From: JANNHK01 sp034408875
GTDB taxonomy: Bacteria > Actinomycetota > Acidimicrobiia > IMCC26256 > PALSA-610
Reading direction: 5' to 3'
Assembly (NCBI GenBank): GCA_034408875.1
Contig: JAWXCJ010000076.1
Span: 1 to 13,710, forward strand
Length of the DNA: 13,710 nucleotides
Shown here: positions 1-6,932 of the stretch, piece after piece
Numbering within the stretch: the stretch's first letter is position 1
Layout of the letters: each line of letters begins with the position of its first letter
Position numbers and translations under genes: made by a program
The notes under the pieces: model-generated
Seen by the model: only the letters and a program-made list of their open reading frames with translations
What the model was told of the DNA's origin: nothing
Databases searched by the model: none

Positions 1-108
1 CAGCGCGACGGATCATCGCTCACCCCCACAGAGAACGAGCGTCCGTGCTCTCCAGCCAAGAGGCAACATAAGACCCATGACACAATTCCGCCAGTGCCGG
101 GCCTGCCG

Positions 109-183
109 ATGAACGTCGAGATCGCCGTGGGCGACATCACAACAGTCACAATCGGCGCCATTGTCAACGCAGCCAACTCGTCG
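109..183 (+). pseudogene. 5' stub of a macrodomain (ADP-ribose binding/hydrolase) gene
   Basis: From ATG 109 (or GTG 94) the reading frame gives a typical macrodomain N-terminus: MNVEIAVGDIT followed by AIVNAANSS, the strand and loop that bind ADP-ribose, with the catalytic-loop Asn residues. After codon 25 the similarity stops. The glycine-rich GGGVDGAI segment and the remaining ~130 residues of the family are missing, and the frame runs on into the hairpin at 212-259 and antisense to the next gene. Macrodomains of this class deacetylate O-acetyl-ADP-ribose or remove ADP-ribose from proteins; this fragment cannot do so. A tiny upstream ORF (ATG 77 to TGA 112) overlaps the ATG as ATGA and may be chance. 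Seen: the motif and its abrupt end. Inferred: loss of the 3' end by deletion or rearrangement, or an assembly join. Confidence 0.6.
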
Positions 184-211
184 CCGCCGGCCCCGATCGC
201 TCTAGACCTGC

Positions 212-259
212 TTCTGGACGCGCGTATCTGTTGTCAGCAACAGATACGCGCGTCCAGAA
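212..259. terminator. Perfect 22-bp hairpin with 4-nt loop
   Basis: Arms 212-233 and 238-259 are exact reverse complements around the loop TCAG (234-237). The hairpin starts 4 nt past the stop codon of the minus-strand DUF454 gene, where a terminator would sit. There is no T-run on either side, so it would be a U-less terminator of the kind proposed in actinobacteria. It also lies ~30 nt beyond the point where the macrodomain stub loses similarity. Such a long perfect stem could instead mark a recombination or replication scar. Confidence 0.6.
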
Positions 260-263
260 CGAT

Positions 264-683
264 TCAGGGGCGGCGGGTCGGGACGCGCCGGCCGATGTAC
301 CAGATGCCGACGAGGACGAGCGCGACGATCGCGGCGCTGACGTACCAGAGGTCGCGCACCAAGTACGCGCTGAAGCCGGCGAAGACGACCATCATGCCGA
401 TCGCCCACGCCTTCGCCGAGCGCGGCATGCCGAGTCCGGCGCGATGATCGCGCACCATGGGGCCGATCTTCGGGAGGTTGAGCACCCAACGCTCGAAGCG
501 AGGCGACGACCGCGCGAAGCACGACGCGGCGGCGATGAAGAACACCGTTGTCGGCCAGCCGGGTACGACGATGCCGATGGTGCCGAGCACGACCGCGCCC
601 CACCCCGCGCCGAACCACAACCACCGGCGCAGTCCCGTGGGGACGCGACTCCGCTCAGGCGAAGATGTCGGAGAGGTCGACAA
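264..683 (-). CDS. DUF454/YbaN-family small inner-membrane protein
   Basis: This is a 139-aa protein of unknown biochemical function. The DUF454 signature is clear: a first hydrophobic helix (about 22-45) ending in GIVVPGWPTTVFF, then AAASCFARSSPRFERW (51-66) and a short amphipathic stretch (LNLPKIGPMVRDH), then two more helices at about 93-109 and 113-131. This matches the family layout of an LPTTPF-type turn followed by CFARSSPRFHRWL. The chosen start is TTG 683, which overlaps the upstream membrane gene's stop (655-657) by 29 nt and suggests translational coupling. No better ATG/GTG leaves the first helix intact, so the exact start is uncertain. It forms a two-gene membrane operon with the gene at 655-1080 and is followed at once by the hairpin at 212-259. 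Confidence 0.8.
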   Translation of the reverse strand: MSTSPTSSPERSRVPTGLRRWLWFGAGWGAVVLGTIGIVVPGWPTTVFFIAAASCFARSSPRFERWVLNLPKIGPMVRDHRAGLGMPRSAKAWAIGMMVVFAGFSAYLVRDLWYVSAAIVALVLVGIWYIGRRVPTRRP

Positions 684-1080
684 CGGCCTGCCAGATCAGG
701 AGGACGAACACCCCTGCACCGAGGCTGACGTAGTACCAGCGCCACTTGTGGTCGGCCGCGAAGAACCGGCGGCTGGCAAAGACAATGGCAACCATCGAGA
801 TCAGGCCGAGTGCGAGCCCGAACGCAGGTCCGATCGCGTCGTGCAGCCCGATGAGCGGCGCGATGAACGGCACGAAGATGTAGGTGAACAGGCACCGGGT
901 CGCCGAGATCGCGATCGACGTACTGAACGCATTCTGGGCGTCCATGATGCTGACCTTCGGCCCGTCCTCGGGCAGGAGCAGCACCCGGCGCGCCCAGCGG
1001 TCGGCGGTCGAACGAACCGGAACGGGTGTGACGGTGTCCACGGGCACCCACGCTACGCAATGGCGCCGCTGCTCGCTCAT
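655..1080 (-). CDS. Conserved three-helix membrane protein, function unknown
   Basis: The product is a 141-aa protein starting at ATG 1080 (MSEQRRHC...). The first ~45 residues are hydrophilic. Three hydrophobic segments follow at about 57-79 (ISATRCLFTYIFVPFIAP), 86-104 and 115-133, with a basic/aromatic loop between the second and third (SRRFFAADHKWRWYY). The AQNAFSTS...ISATRC and ADHKWRW blocks resemble a small integral membrane protein I recall as common in actinobacteria and annotated only as hypothetical. An in-frame extension to TTG/GTG 1167 would run into the divergent rpiA leader and is not supported. The SD is weak. An internal ATG at residue 46 is an alternative start that keeps all three helices. 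It is co-directional with, and overlaps, the DUF454 gene, and is divergent from rpiA. Confidence 0.7.
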   Translation of the reverse strand: MSEQRRHCVAWVPVDTVTPVPVRSTADRWARRVLLLPEDGPKVSIMDAQNAFSTSIAISATRCLFTYIFVPFIAPLIGLHDAIGPAFGLALGLISMVAIVFASRRFFAADHKWRWYYVSLGAGVFVLLIWQAVVDLSDIFA

Positions 1081-1086
1081 CGCAGC

Positions 1087-1092
1087 TACGTT
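1087..1092 (+). promoter_or_regulatory. Putative -10 element (TACGTT) for rpiA-gnd
   Basis: TACGTT matches the actinobacterial TAnnnT -10 pattern and is identical to the hexamers before the CoA-transferase and FDOR genes. Six nucleotides later a GTG (1099) opens a five-codon ORF ending TAG at 1116. If transcription starts near 1099, rpiA would have a ~100-nt leader before its SD-supported ATG at 1203. No convincing -35 is visible. Confidence 0.4.
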
Positions 1093-1202
1093 TCCGTCGT
1101 GCCGCGAGCCCAGTAGTCGTGATGGAGACCAGCGTGGATGATCGTGCGGACGCAGCGAGTTGCCCACCGGCCGAAGGCCCCGACGCGGCGAGCGAGGGAG
1201 CC

Positions 1203-1850
1203 ATGCCGGTCGAGCGCGAGAAGCAGGTCGCGGCCGAGGCGGCCGCCGAGTTGGTCGAGGACGGCATGACCGTCGGGCTCGGCACGGGCTCCACCGTCGC
1301 GCACCTCCTGACGGCCATCGCCAACCGGAACCTCGAGATCCGGTGCGTTGCCACGTCGCCCCGCACCGAGGACGCGGCCCGCACGCTGGGCATCCCGGTC
1401 GAAGACTTCGGCGCGATCGACCACCTCGACATCGCGATCGACGGCACCGACCAGGTCGCCCCCGACGGGTGGCTCGTGAAGGGCGGCGGCGGGGCCCACA
1501 CCCGCGAGAAGATCGTCGCCGCCGCCGCCGACCGGTTCGTGGTCATCGCCGACTCGACCAAACCCGTCGCCGCCATCGGGGCACCGATCCCGCTCGAGCT
1601 GCTCGCGTTCGGCCTCCCGGCCACGCTGCGGCGGCTCGGCCCCGACGTGACCCTGCGCGACGTCCCTCATACGCCCGACGGCGGGATCGTCGCCGACTAC
1701 CACGGACCCGTCGGAGACCCGGCCGCGCTCGCGGCCCGATTGTCGGCGACACCGGGGATCGTCGACCACGGCCTGTTCGCCCCCGATCTGGTCGCGGTGA
1801 TTCTCGTCGCCCGGGGCGAAACCGTCGAGCGCACGGTGTTTCCCCGCTGA
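1203..1850 (+). CDS. rpiA: Ribose-5-phosphate isomerase A
   Basis: RpiA interconverts ribose 5-phosphate and ribulose 5-phosphate in the non-oxidative pentose phosphate pathway (cytosolic). The 215-aa product has all family motifs: GLGTGSTV (25-32), the phosphate-binding loop; AIDGTDQV (78-85) with the two substrate aspartates D80 and D83, matching E. coli D81 and D84; and KGGGGAHTREKIV (93-105) with K93 and the catalytic base E102 (E. coli K94/E103). PLELLAFG (130-137) and PGIVDHGLF near the C-terminus also fit. ATG 1203 was chosen because GAGG at 1194-1197 lies 5 nt upstream and the length fits the family (~215-235). GTG 1119 or ATG 1122 would add 27-28 unconserved residues. It overlaps the next gene's possible upstream ATG by one base (TGATG at 1848-1852) and forms an operon with it. 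Confidence 0.95.
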   Translation: MPVEREKQVAAEAAAELVEDGMTVGLGTGSTVAHLLTAIANRNLEIRCVATSPRTEDAARTLGIPVEDFGAIDHLDIAIDGTDQVAPDGWLVKGGGGAHTREKIVAAAADRFVVIADSTKPVAAIGAPIPLELLAFGLPATLRRLGPDVTLRDVPHTPDGGIVADYHGPVGDPAALAARLSATPGIVDHGLFAPDLVAVILVARGETVERTVFPR

Positions 1851-1867
1851 TGGCTACGGAGCAGCGC

Positions 1868-2875
<1,008 letters not shown>

Positions 2876-2877
2876 CG

Positions 2878-2991
2878 CTACTCCTCCATGAGGCGCTGCA
2901 TCTCCTCGGGGCTCACGTCGTGCGTCGGCGTCTGAATGTTCCAGCGGTGGCCGAACGGAATCGCCGATTCCGTCGCGACGGCGACGAACAA
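2878..2991 (-). pseudogene. 3' remnant of a VOC/PhnB-like (glyoxalase fold) gene
   Basis: Only the last 37 codons and the TAG stop survive. The fragment contains PFGHRWNIQTPTHDVSPEEM and ends MEE. This closely resembles the C-terminus of PhnB-like VOC proteins, in which DPFGHRW is followed by a DVSPEEM tail. The usual ~120 preceding residues, including the other metal-binding strands, are absent: the desaturase gene occupies that position. The remnant is in the same frame as the desaturase and begins at the codon right after the desaturase TAG (2992-2994), so readthrough would fuse the tail to it. It converges on gnd with only 2 nt between stop codons. Inferred: an ancestral VOC gene was largely replaced or deleted. 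The family call rests on one motif block. Confidence 0.65.
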
Positions 2992-3891
2992 CTACGAAAC
3001 CGAAACCGGTTCCTTGGTTTCCTCGACGGCGATCGGAGCACCCTTCACGATGCGGCGGTTCTCGAGGGCCCGGGCCGGGGGCTCCTTGATGTCTTTCACG
3101 ATGCCGACGAGGGCGAGGCCCCGCAGCACGTAATACGACGGGTCCCACTCCCACCAGCGGTGACCCTGGCGCGCCGACATCGGATAGTGATGGTGGTTGT
3201 TGTGCCACCCCTCACCCATGGTGATGATCGCGACCCACCAGTTGTTGCGACTCAGGTCGGGCGTGTCGTACCGCCGCGTGCCCCACACGTGCGCGGCCGA
3301 GTTCACGAGGAACGTGCCGTGCCACAGCAACAGCGTCGAGCCGAAGAACCCGAAGAACAGCCCCGGGAGGCCGGCGAAGAGGAACGCCGCGATGCCGACG
3401 GTCCACGGTGCGATCCAGTCGTGCCGGTCCAGGAAGCGGAGCTCGGGATACTTCGAGAAGTCGCTGATGTCGTCGTAGTCGACGTCCTTGTACAGCCCTG
3501 ACACGACCCACCCGACGTGGCTCCACCAGAAGCCTTCGCGGGGCGTGTGCGGGTCGCGCCCCGGCGTGTCGGTGTACTTGTGGTGCACGCGGTGGTTCGA
3601 CGCCCACCAGAGCGGGCCCTTCTGTGCGCAACTCGCGCCGCCGAACGCGAACACGAACTGCCAGAAACGGTTGAGGCGATACGTCTTGTGCGAGAAGTAG
3701 CGGTGGTAGCCGGCGGTGATGAAAAACACGCGCGTCCAGTAGAGGAACACGAAAAGGAAGGCGGCTTTCCACGTGACGCCGGTCCAGATCGCCAGCAGCG
3801 GCAGCAGGTTGGCGAGGATGAATGGGATCGACGCCTTCCACTGCACCTTGCGCGCCTGCACGAGATCTACGTCCACCGGAGCTGCAGTCAC
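2992..3891 (-). CDS. Membrane acyl-CoA (delta-9-type) fatty acid desaturase
   Basis: The family inserts a cis double bond into long-chain acyl-CoA, using O2 and a di-iron centre, in the membrane. The 299-aa protein has the three histidine boxes: H63-RYFS-H68 (HX4H), H100-RV-H103-H104 and H230-NN-H233-H234 (both HXXHH). It also has the extra histidine at NSAAH201VWG typical of acyl-CoA desaturases. Hydrophobic helices lie at about 22-58, 73-90 and 160-196. Start is GTG 3891, fixed by a perfect AGGAGG (3896-3901) four bases upstream. A candidate TAGGGT -10 (3925-3930) and an 18-bp palindrome (3933-3950) precede it, so it probably has its own repressible promoter although the acyl-CoA ligase upstream runs the same way. 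No fused cytochrome b5 domain is present, so an external electron donor is expected. Regiospecificity is not shown by the sequence. Confidence 0.93.
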   Translation of the reverse strand: MTAAPVDVDLVQARKVQWKASIPFILANLLPLLAIWTGVTWKAAFLFVFLYWTRVFFITAGYHRYFSHKTYRLNRFWQFVFAFGGASCAQKGPLWWASNHRVHHKYTDTPGRDPHTPREGFWWSHVGWVVSGLYKDVDYDDISDFSKYPELRFLDRHDWIAPWTVGIAAFLFAGLPGLFFGFFGSTLLLWHGTFLVNSAAHVWGTRRYDTPDLSRNNWWVAIITMGEGWHNNHHHYPMSARQGHRWWEWDPSYYVLRGLALVGIVKDIKEPPARALENRRIVKGAPIAVEETKEPVSVS

Positions 3892-3895
3892 GAAC

Positions 3896-3901
3896 CCTCC
3901 T
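3896..3901 (-). promoter_or_regulatory. Consensus Shine-Dalgarno fixing the desaturase GTG start
   Basis: AGGAGG on the minus strand, four bases before GTG 3891. It stands out because several neighbouring genes lack any SD. Confidence 0.8.
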
Positions 3902-3924
3902 GGCCACCCGTTTCTACGAGGTCG

Positions 3925-3950
3925 ACCCTAGCCTACCTACCGGTAGGTAG
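3925..3950 (-). promoter_or_regulatory. Desaturase promoter with 18-bp palindromic operator
   Basis: CTACCTACCGGTAGGTAG (3933-3950) is a perfect 18-bp palindrome. On the minus strand it lies directly upstream of TAGGGT (3930-3925), a TAnnnT-type -10, so a bound protein would cover the spacer and -35 region. Length, symmetry and position are typical of TetR-family operators, which often control fatty acid genes in actinobacteria. No TetR gene is in this window, so the regulator is unknown. Confidence 0.65.
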
Positions 3951-3973
3951 CGGCATCAGCACTGGCTCAAAGG

Positions 3974-5377
3974 TCAATCGACCTCGACAAGCGCGACCAG
4001 CTCCTGGCGCAGCACCTTGCCCGCCTCGTTCCTCGGCAGCTCGTCGACGAACGTGACTCCGGCGGGCACTTTGTACGGCGCGAGCCGGTCCCGGGCGAAG
4101 GCGCACAAGGCGGCGGCGGCGACCGGCTCGGACGCGACCACGAACGCCCACGGCACTTCGCCGAGCCGGTCGTCCGGAACCCCCGCCACCGCGACGTCGA
4201 CGACCGCGCCGTGGCCGCGCAGGATCTCCTCGACCTCGTCGGGAAACACCTTCAAGCCGCCGCGGTTCACCATGGCGCTGACGCGCCCGTCGATCCACAC
4301 GAACCCTTCGGCGTCGACGCGGCCGAGGTCACCGGTGCGCAACCAGCCGTCGTCGGTGACGCGGCCTTCGAGCGCGGCGTCTTCCGAGGCAAGGCGCGCG
4401 GTCGAGTGGAGCTCTATCTCCCCGATCTCGCCTGTTCCTGCGAACGACCCGTCGTCGGAGCGCACGCGCACGCTGATCGCGGCGTGCGGACGGCCAACCG
4501 CGCCGAGCTTCGTCGCGCCGAACTCCTTCCAGTCGTGGGCAGTCCAGCCGATCGCTTCTCCCCCGAGTTCGGTCTGGCCGTAGCCGTTGAGAATCGCGAC
4601 CCCGAAGCGCTCGTGGAACCGGCGCGCGTGGGCGGGAGAGAGCGGCGCCGACACACTGCGGACATACCGCAGCGGTTCGAGCGTCGTGATCGCCTCGTCG
4701 TTCGCGAGCATCACCAGAGCCGCGGGCGGCAGCACCGACGACTTGATCCCGTACTGCGCGACGAGCCGGGCGAACTCGCGCGGCTCGAACCGGTCCATCA
4801 GCACCACCGGCACGCCGAGTCTGAACGCGAAGAGCACCTGGTAGATGCCGGCCCAGAGCGCAAGTGACATCGGGACGAGGTTCGGCATCCGCGCGCCGCC
4901 GTCGCGCCCGCCCCGCAACGAACCGATCACGGAGTCGAGGAGCTCGAGCACGGTGTCGTGGCGCAGCGGCACCGCCTTGGGCCGCCCCGTCGTGCCCGAC
5001 GTGAACTGGAGAATCGCCTCGGCCGGGTCGGCGCGACGGGGTTCGTCCGCGCCGGGCGCAAATGCGACGGGATCGACGGCAGTGAGTACGGCAGCGATGC
5101 CGACGCCGTCGACGACGCGCCCGATCTCGTCGGCCGGGGCGCGGGGATTCAGCGGGACGAACGTCGCACCGGCCCGCCAGATGCCCACCCACGCCGCAAT
5201 CGCGGCCGCAGTGCCGGGCAGCAGCACTCCGATAGCACGGCCGCCCAGATCGCGTTCGCGCACCGCGTGCTCGACCGCCCCGGCCCGCTGCTCCAGCTCG
5301 GCGCGTGTCGTCTCGACCCCGTCGCAGATCACGACGACGTCGGCGCCCGGCCCGTCGACCAACTCGGAGAGACGCAC
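3974..5377 (-). CDS. Acyl-CoA synthetase / AMP-dependent CoA ligase (ANL superfamily)
   Basis: The family activates a carboxylic acid with ATP to an acyl-adenylate, then forms the CoA thioester. The 467-aa protein has the full ANL motif set: P-loop TSGTTGRPKAVPL (126-138), YGQTE (266-270), GWLRTGD (344-350), WIDGRVSAMVNRGG hinge region (361-374) and PRNEAGKVLR near the end, with catalytic Lys454. It is shorter than most fatty acyl ligases (500-550 aa) because the N-terminal region is compact. The substrate is not apparent. GTG 5377 is preferred: TACTGT at 5389-5384 lies 6 nt upstream, fitting a leaderless start. GTG 5398 would add seven residues. Further upstream extension lies antisense to the CoA-transferase. 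It diverges from that gene, and the desaturase follows 82 nt downstream on the same strand, suggesting a fatty acyl or other lipid pathway. Confidence 0.9.
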   Translation of the reverse strand: MRLSELVDGPGADVVVICDGVETTRAELEQRAGAVEHAVRERDLGGRAIGVLLPGTAAAIAAWVGIWRAGATFVPLNPRAPADEIGRVVDGVGIAAVLTAVDPVAFAPGADEPRRADPAEAILQFTSGTTGRPKAVPLRHDTVLELLDSVIGSLRGGRDGGARMPNLVPMSLALWAGIYQVLFAFRLGVPVVLMDRFEPREFARLVAQYGIKSSVLPPAALVMLANDEAITTLEPLRYVRSVSAPLSPAHARRFHERFGVAILNGYGQTELGGEAIGWTAHDWKEFGATKLGAVGRPHAAISVRVRSDDGSFAGTGEIGEIELHSTARLASEDAALEGRVTDDGWLRTGDLGRVDAEGFVWIDGRVSAMVNRGGLKVFPDEVEEILRGHGAVVDVAVAGVPDDRLGEVPWAFVVASEPVAAAALCAFARDRLAPYKVPAGVTFVDELPRNEAGKVLRQELVALVEVD

Positions 5378-5383
5378 GCCGTC

Positions 5384-5393
5384 ACAGTACGTT
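5384..5393. promoter_or_regulatory. Overlapping divergent -10 elements (bidirectional promoter)
   Basis: On the plus strand TACGTT (5388-5393) lies 8 nt before ATG 5402. On the minus strand TACTGT (5389-5384) lies 6 nt before GTG 5377. The two hexamers share the TA step of the palindrome GTAC (5387-5390). Both downstream genes lack an SD, fitting leaderless transcripts fired in opposite directions from one symmetric element. No clear -35 is seen for either side. Confidence 0.55.
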
Positions 5394-5401
5394 CTCACCC
5401 C

Positions 5402-6652
5402 ATGGCTGCATCTCGACCGGCTCCGCTCGCGGGCCTGCGCATCGTCGAAGTGTCGATGCTCGGGCCCGGTGCGCTCACCACCCACCTCGCCGACCTCGGT
5501 GCCGACGTCATCAAGGTCGAACCGCCGCAGGGCGACTACGGCCGGCGCATGACGTGGCCCGTCGTGGAAGGCGTGTCGCTGCTGTTCCTGCATGTCAGCC
5601 GGGGCAAGCGCAGCGTCGTGCTCGACCTCCGCACCGACGCGGGCCGCGACGCGTTCGTCGAGCTCGTCCGCGACGCCGACGCGGTCGTCGAGGCCATGCG
5701 CCCGGGCGGGCTCGAACGCCGAGGCCTCGGCTACGACGAACTGCGGAAAGTGAACCCGCGGATCGTGTTCGTCACCATCTCCGGCTACGGCGCCACCGGC
5801 CCCTACCGCGACATGCCGAGCCACGGCATCGCCTACGACGCCTGGGCCGGCATCGTGCAACCGAAGACCGACGACGACGGCTTCGAGTACATGCCCGAGC
5901 ACGTGTCGATCGGCATCAACGCCGGTCCCGTGTACGGCGCGCTCGGGTTGCTGGCCGGCGTCACGCGCGCCCGCGTCACGGGTGAGGGTTGCGCCCTGGA
6001 GATCGCGCAGTCAGACGCGGCCGCGGCAATCGACTGGCTGCGCAGCGAAACATGGCGCGCGTACGAACGGCCCGAGTCGGAAGTGACCGGAAACGAGGCC
6101 GACAACTTCGAGCGGCGCGCGCCCGGCACCGGCGGCATGGAACAAGGCGTGCGCTATCAGTTCTACAAGTCCTCCGACGGCCACGTGCTGTTCATGGCGT
6201 CGGAGCGCGAGTTCTGGAAGAACTTCTGCGAGGGCGTCGACCGCGCCGACCTGTTCGAGAAGTGGCCGGGTTCGCAGTACGGCGACCACGCGCGCGGCAA
6301 CACCGAGTTGCGCGTCATCTTGCGCGACATCTTCGCGTCGCGCACCACCGCGGAGTGGACCGAGTTCGCCAAGGTGCACAACGCGCCGATCGTGCCGGCC
6401 AACTCGCCCAAGACGCTGCCCAACGACCCGCAGTTTCAGGCCCGGTTCGACTGGTTGCCGGCGGAGCGGCTCGGCGCCGACATGTTGCCGATCCCGATCA
6501 AGTTCGAGAACGAGCAGCTCCCCGAACCGAGCAAGGCGCCGACGGTCGGCCAGCACACCGACGAAGTGCTCCGCGAGGTCCTCGGCTGGGACGACGCCCG
6601 CATCGCGGCCGCGCGCGACGCCGGCGCGTTCGGCAAGACCGAAACCCGCTGA
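5402..6652 (+). CDS. Family III (CaiB/BaiF) CoA-transferase
   Basis: Enzymes of this family move CoA between carboxylic acids through a covalent aspartyl-CoA intermediate (cytosolic). The 416-aa protein begins with the family hallmark PLAGLRIVEVS...GPGALTTHLADLGADVIKVEPPQGD (about 8-46). It continues with NPRIVFVTISGYGATGPY (substrate-side loop) and LEIAQSDAAAAIDW, where Asp205 sits at the position of the catalytic aspartate. The length is normal for the family (~380-420). ATG 5402 was chosen because homology starts within ten residues and TACGTT lies 8 nt upstream; there is no SD. It is divergent from an acyl-CoA ligase, a common pairing in actinobacterial catabolism of carnitine, bile acid, steroid or branched acids, but the substrate here is unknown. 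It converges on the 61-aa ORF, with 3 nt between stops. Confidence 0.92.
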   Translation: MAASRPAPLAGLRIVEVSMLGPGALTTHLADLGADVIKVEPPQGDYGRRMTWPVVEGVSLLFLHVSRGKRSVVLDLRTDAGRDAFVELVRDADAVVEAMRPGGLERRGLGYDELRKVNPRIVFVTISGYGATGPYRDMPSHGIAYDAWAGIVQPKTDDDGFEYMPEHVSIGINAGPVYGALGLLAGVTRARVTGEGCALEIAQSDAAAAIDWLRSETWRAYERPESEVTGNEADNFERRAPGTGGMEQGVRYQFYKSSDGHVLFMASEREFWKNFCEGVDRADLFEKWPGSQYGDHARGNTELRVILRDIFASRTTAEWTEFAKVHNAPIVPANSPKTLPNDPQFQARFDWLPAERLGADMLPIPIKFENEQLPEPSKAPTVGQHTDEVLREVLGWDDARIAAARDAGAFGKTETR

Positions 6653-6655
6653 GGA

Positions 6656-6841
6656 TTACGAGACCTTGCGGGTCTCCGATTCGGACGGCGGGCTCCACGC
6701 GGGTGGCTCGGTCGCGGCCGGTTCGCGCGGCAACGTGTAGTGCTCGATCCAGTCGAGGTACGCCGGGGCGGCGGGCGTCGCGGCGTCCCGTTGCCGGTCC
6801 GCGCGCTTCGTTCCACGTTGCCGTCGTGAAAACAGCCCCAC
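6656..6841 (-). CDS. 61-aa hypothetical protein
   Basis: I do not recognise this gene. The ORF starts at GTG 6841 with a good SD (CGGAG, about 4 nt upstream) and has a TAGTCT -10 candidate at 6882-6877, ~35 nt before the start. The product opens with a basic stretch (MGLFSRRQRGTKRADRQR). An Ala/Pro linker follows, then an aromatic/acidic patch YLDWIEHYTLP (28-38), and a proline-rich, charged tail. There is no membrane segment or signal peptide. The YLDWIEHY patch could be a short binding helix. The start is separated from the divergent AttH-like gene (6933) by a 12-bp palindrome. A longer frame to 7015 overlaps that gene and is rejected. Codon use resembles the neighbours. Confidence in coding is moderate. 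Confidence 0.5.
   Translation of the reverse strand: MGLFSRRQRGTKRADRQRDAATPAAPAYLDWIEHYTLPREPAATEPPAWSPPSESETRKVS
6660..6676. terminator. Small hairpin after the CoA-transferase stop
   Basis: GAGACC and GGTCTC pair around a 5-nt loop (TTGCG), beginning 8 nt after the CoA-transferase stop codon and inside the last codons of the convergent 61-aa ORF. The stem is short and no T-run follows, so this is only a weak terminator candidate. Confidence 0.25.
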
Positions 6842-6876
6842 AGTGCTCCGCCTCCCTGTGCTGCTGGCTGGCCTAG

Positions 6877-6926
6877 AGACTACGCAATCTGCGCAGATGC
6901 TGGGGGGATCGGCTTCGGCGTAGATT
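6877..6926. promoter_or_regulatory. Divergent promoter region with 12-bp palindrome
   Basis: Three elements are seen. TAGTCT (6882-6877, minus) is a -10 for the 61-aa gene. ATCTGCGCAGAT (6887-6898) is a perfect 12-bp palindrome. TAGATT (6921-6926, plus) is a strong TAnnnT -10 ending 6 nt before ATG 6933, which implies a leaderless mRNA for the 365-aa gene. The palindrome lies between the two -10 boxes, where one regulator could act on both genes. Its operator role is inferred. Confidence 0.45.
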
Positions 6927-6932
6927 CCGCTC

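Noticed and set aside
541..590. GGGTAC near 568 as another stress-type promoter
   Set aside because: It is inside the DUF454 coding region, faces no gene on the plus strand, and has no GTTT at the right distance.
1099..1116. Five-codon ORF as a separate gene
   Set aside because: It is too short to call as a gene; kept only as an observation on the rpiA leader.
392..1769. Minus-strand ORFs antisense to rpiA (410 and 227 codons)
   Set aside because: They have low-complexity composition and no motifs, and they overlap a well-defined RpiA and the two membrane protein genes.
1160..1867. Upstream extension of the 6-phosphogluconate dehydrogenase frame across rpiA
   Set aside because: The extension is the Arg-rich shadow of rpiA. 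ATG 1868 has a good SD and begins at the conserved Rossmann strand.
4958..5401. 148-codon N-terminal extension of the CoA-transferase frame
   Set aside because: It lies fully antisense to the acyl-CoA ligase. CoA-transferase homology begins within ten residues of ATG 5402.
5378..5902. N-terminal extension of the acyl-CoA ligase frame to 5902
   Set aside because: The added residues lie antisense to the CoA-transferase and do not resemble ANL N-termini. GTG 5377 has a -10 at leaderless spacing.
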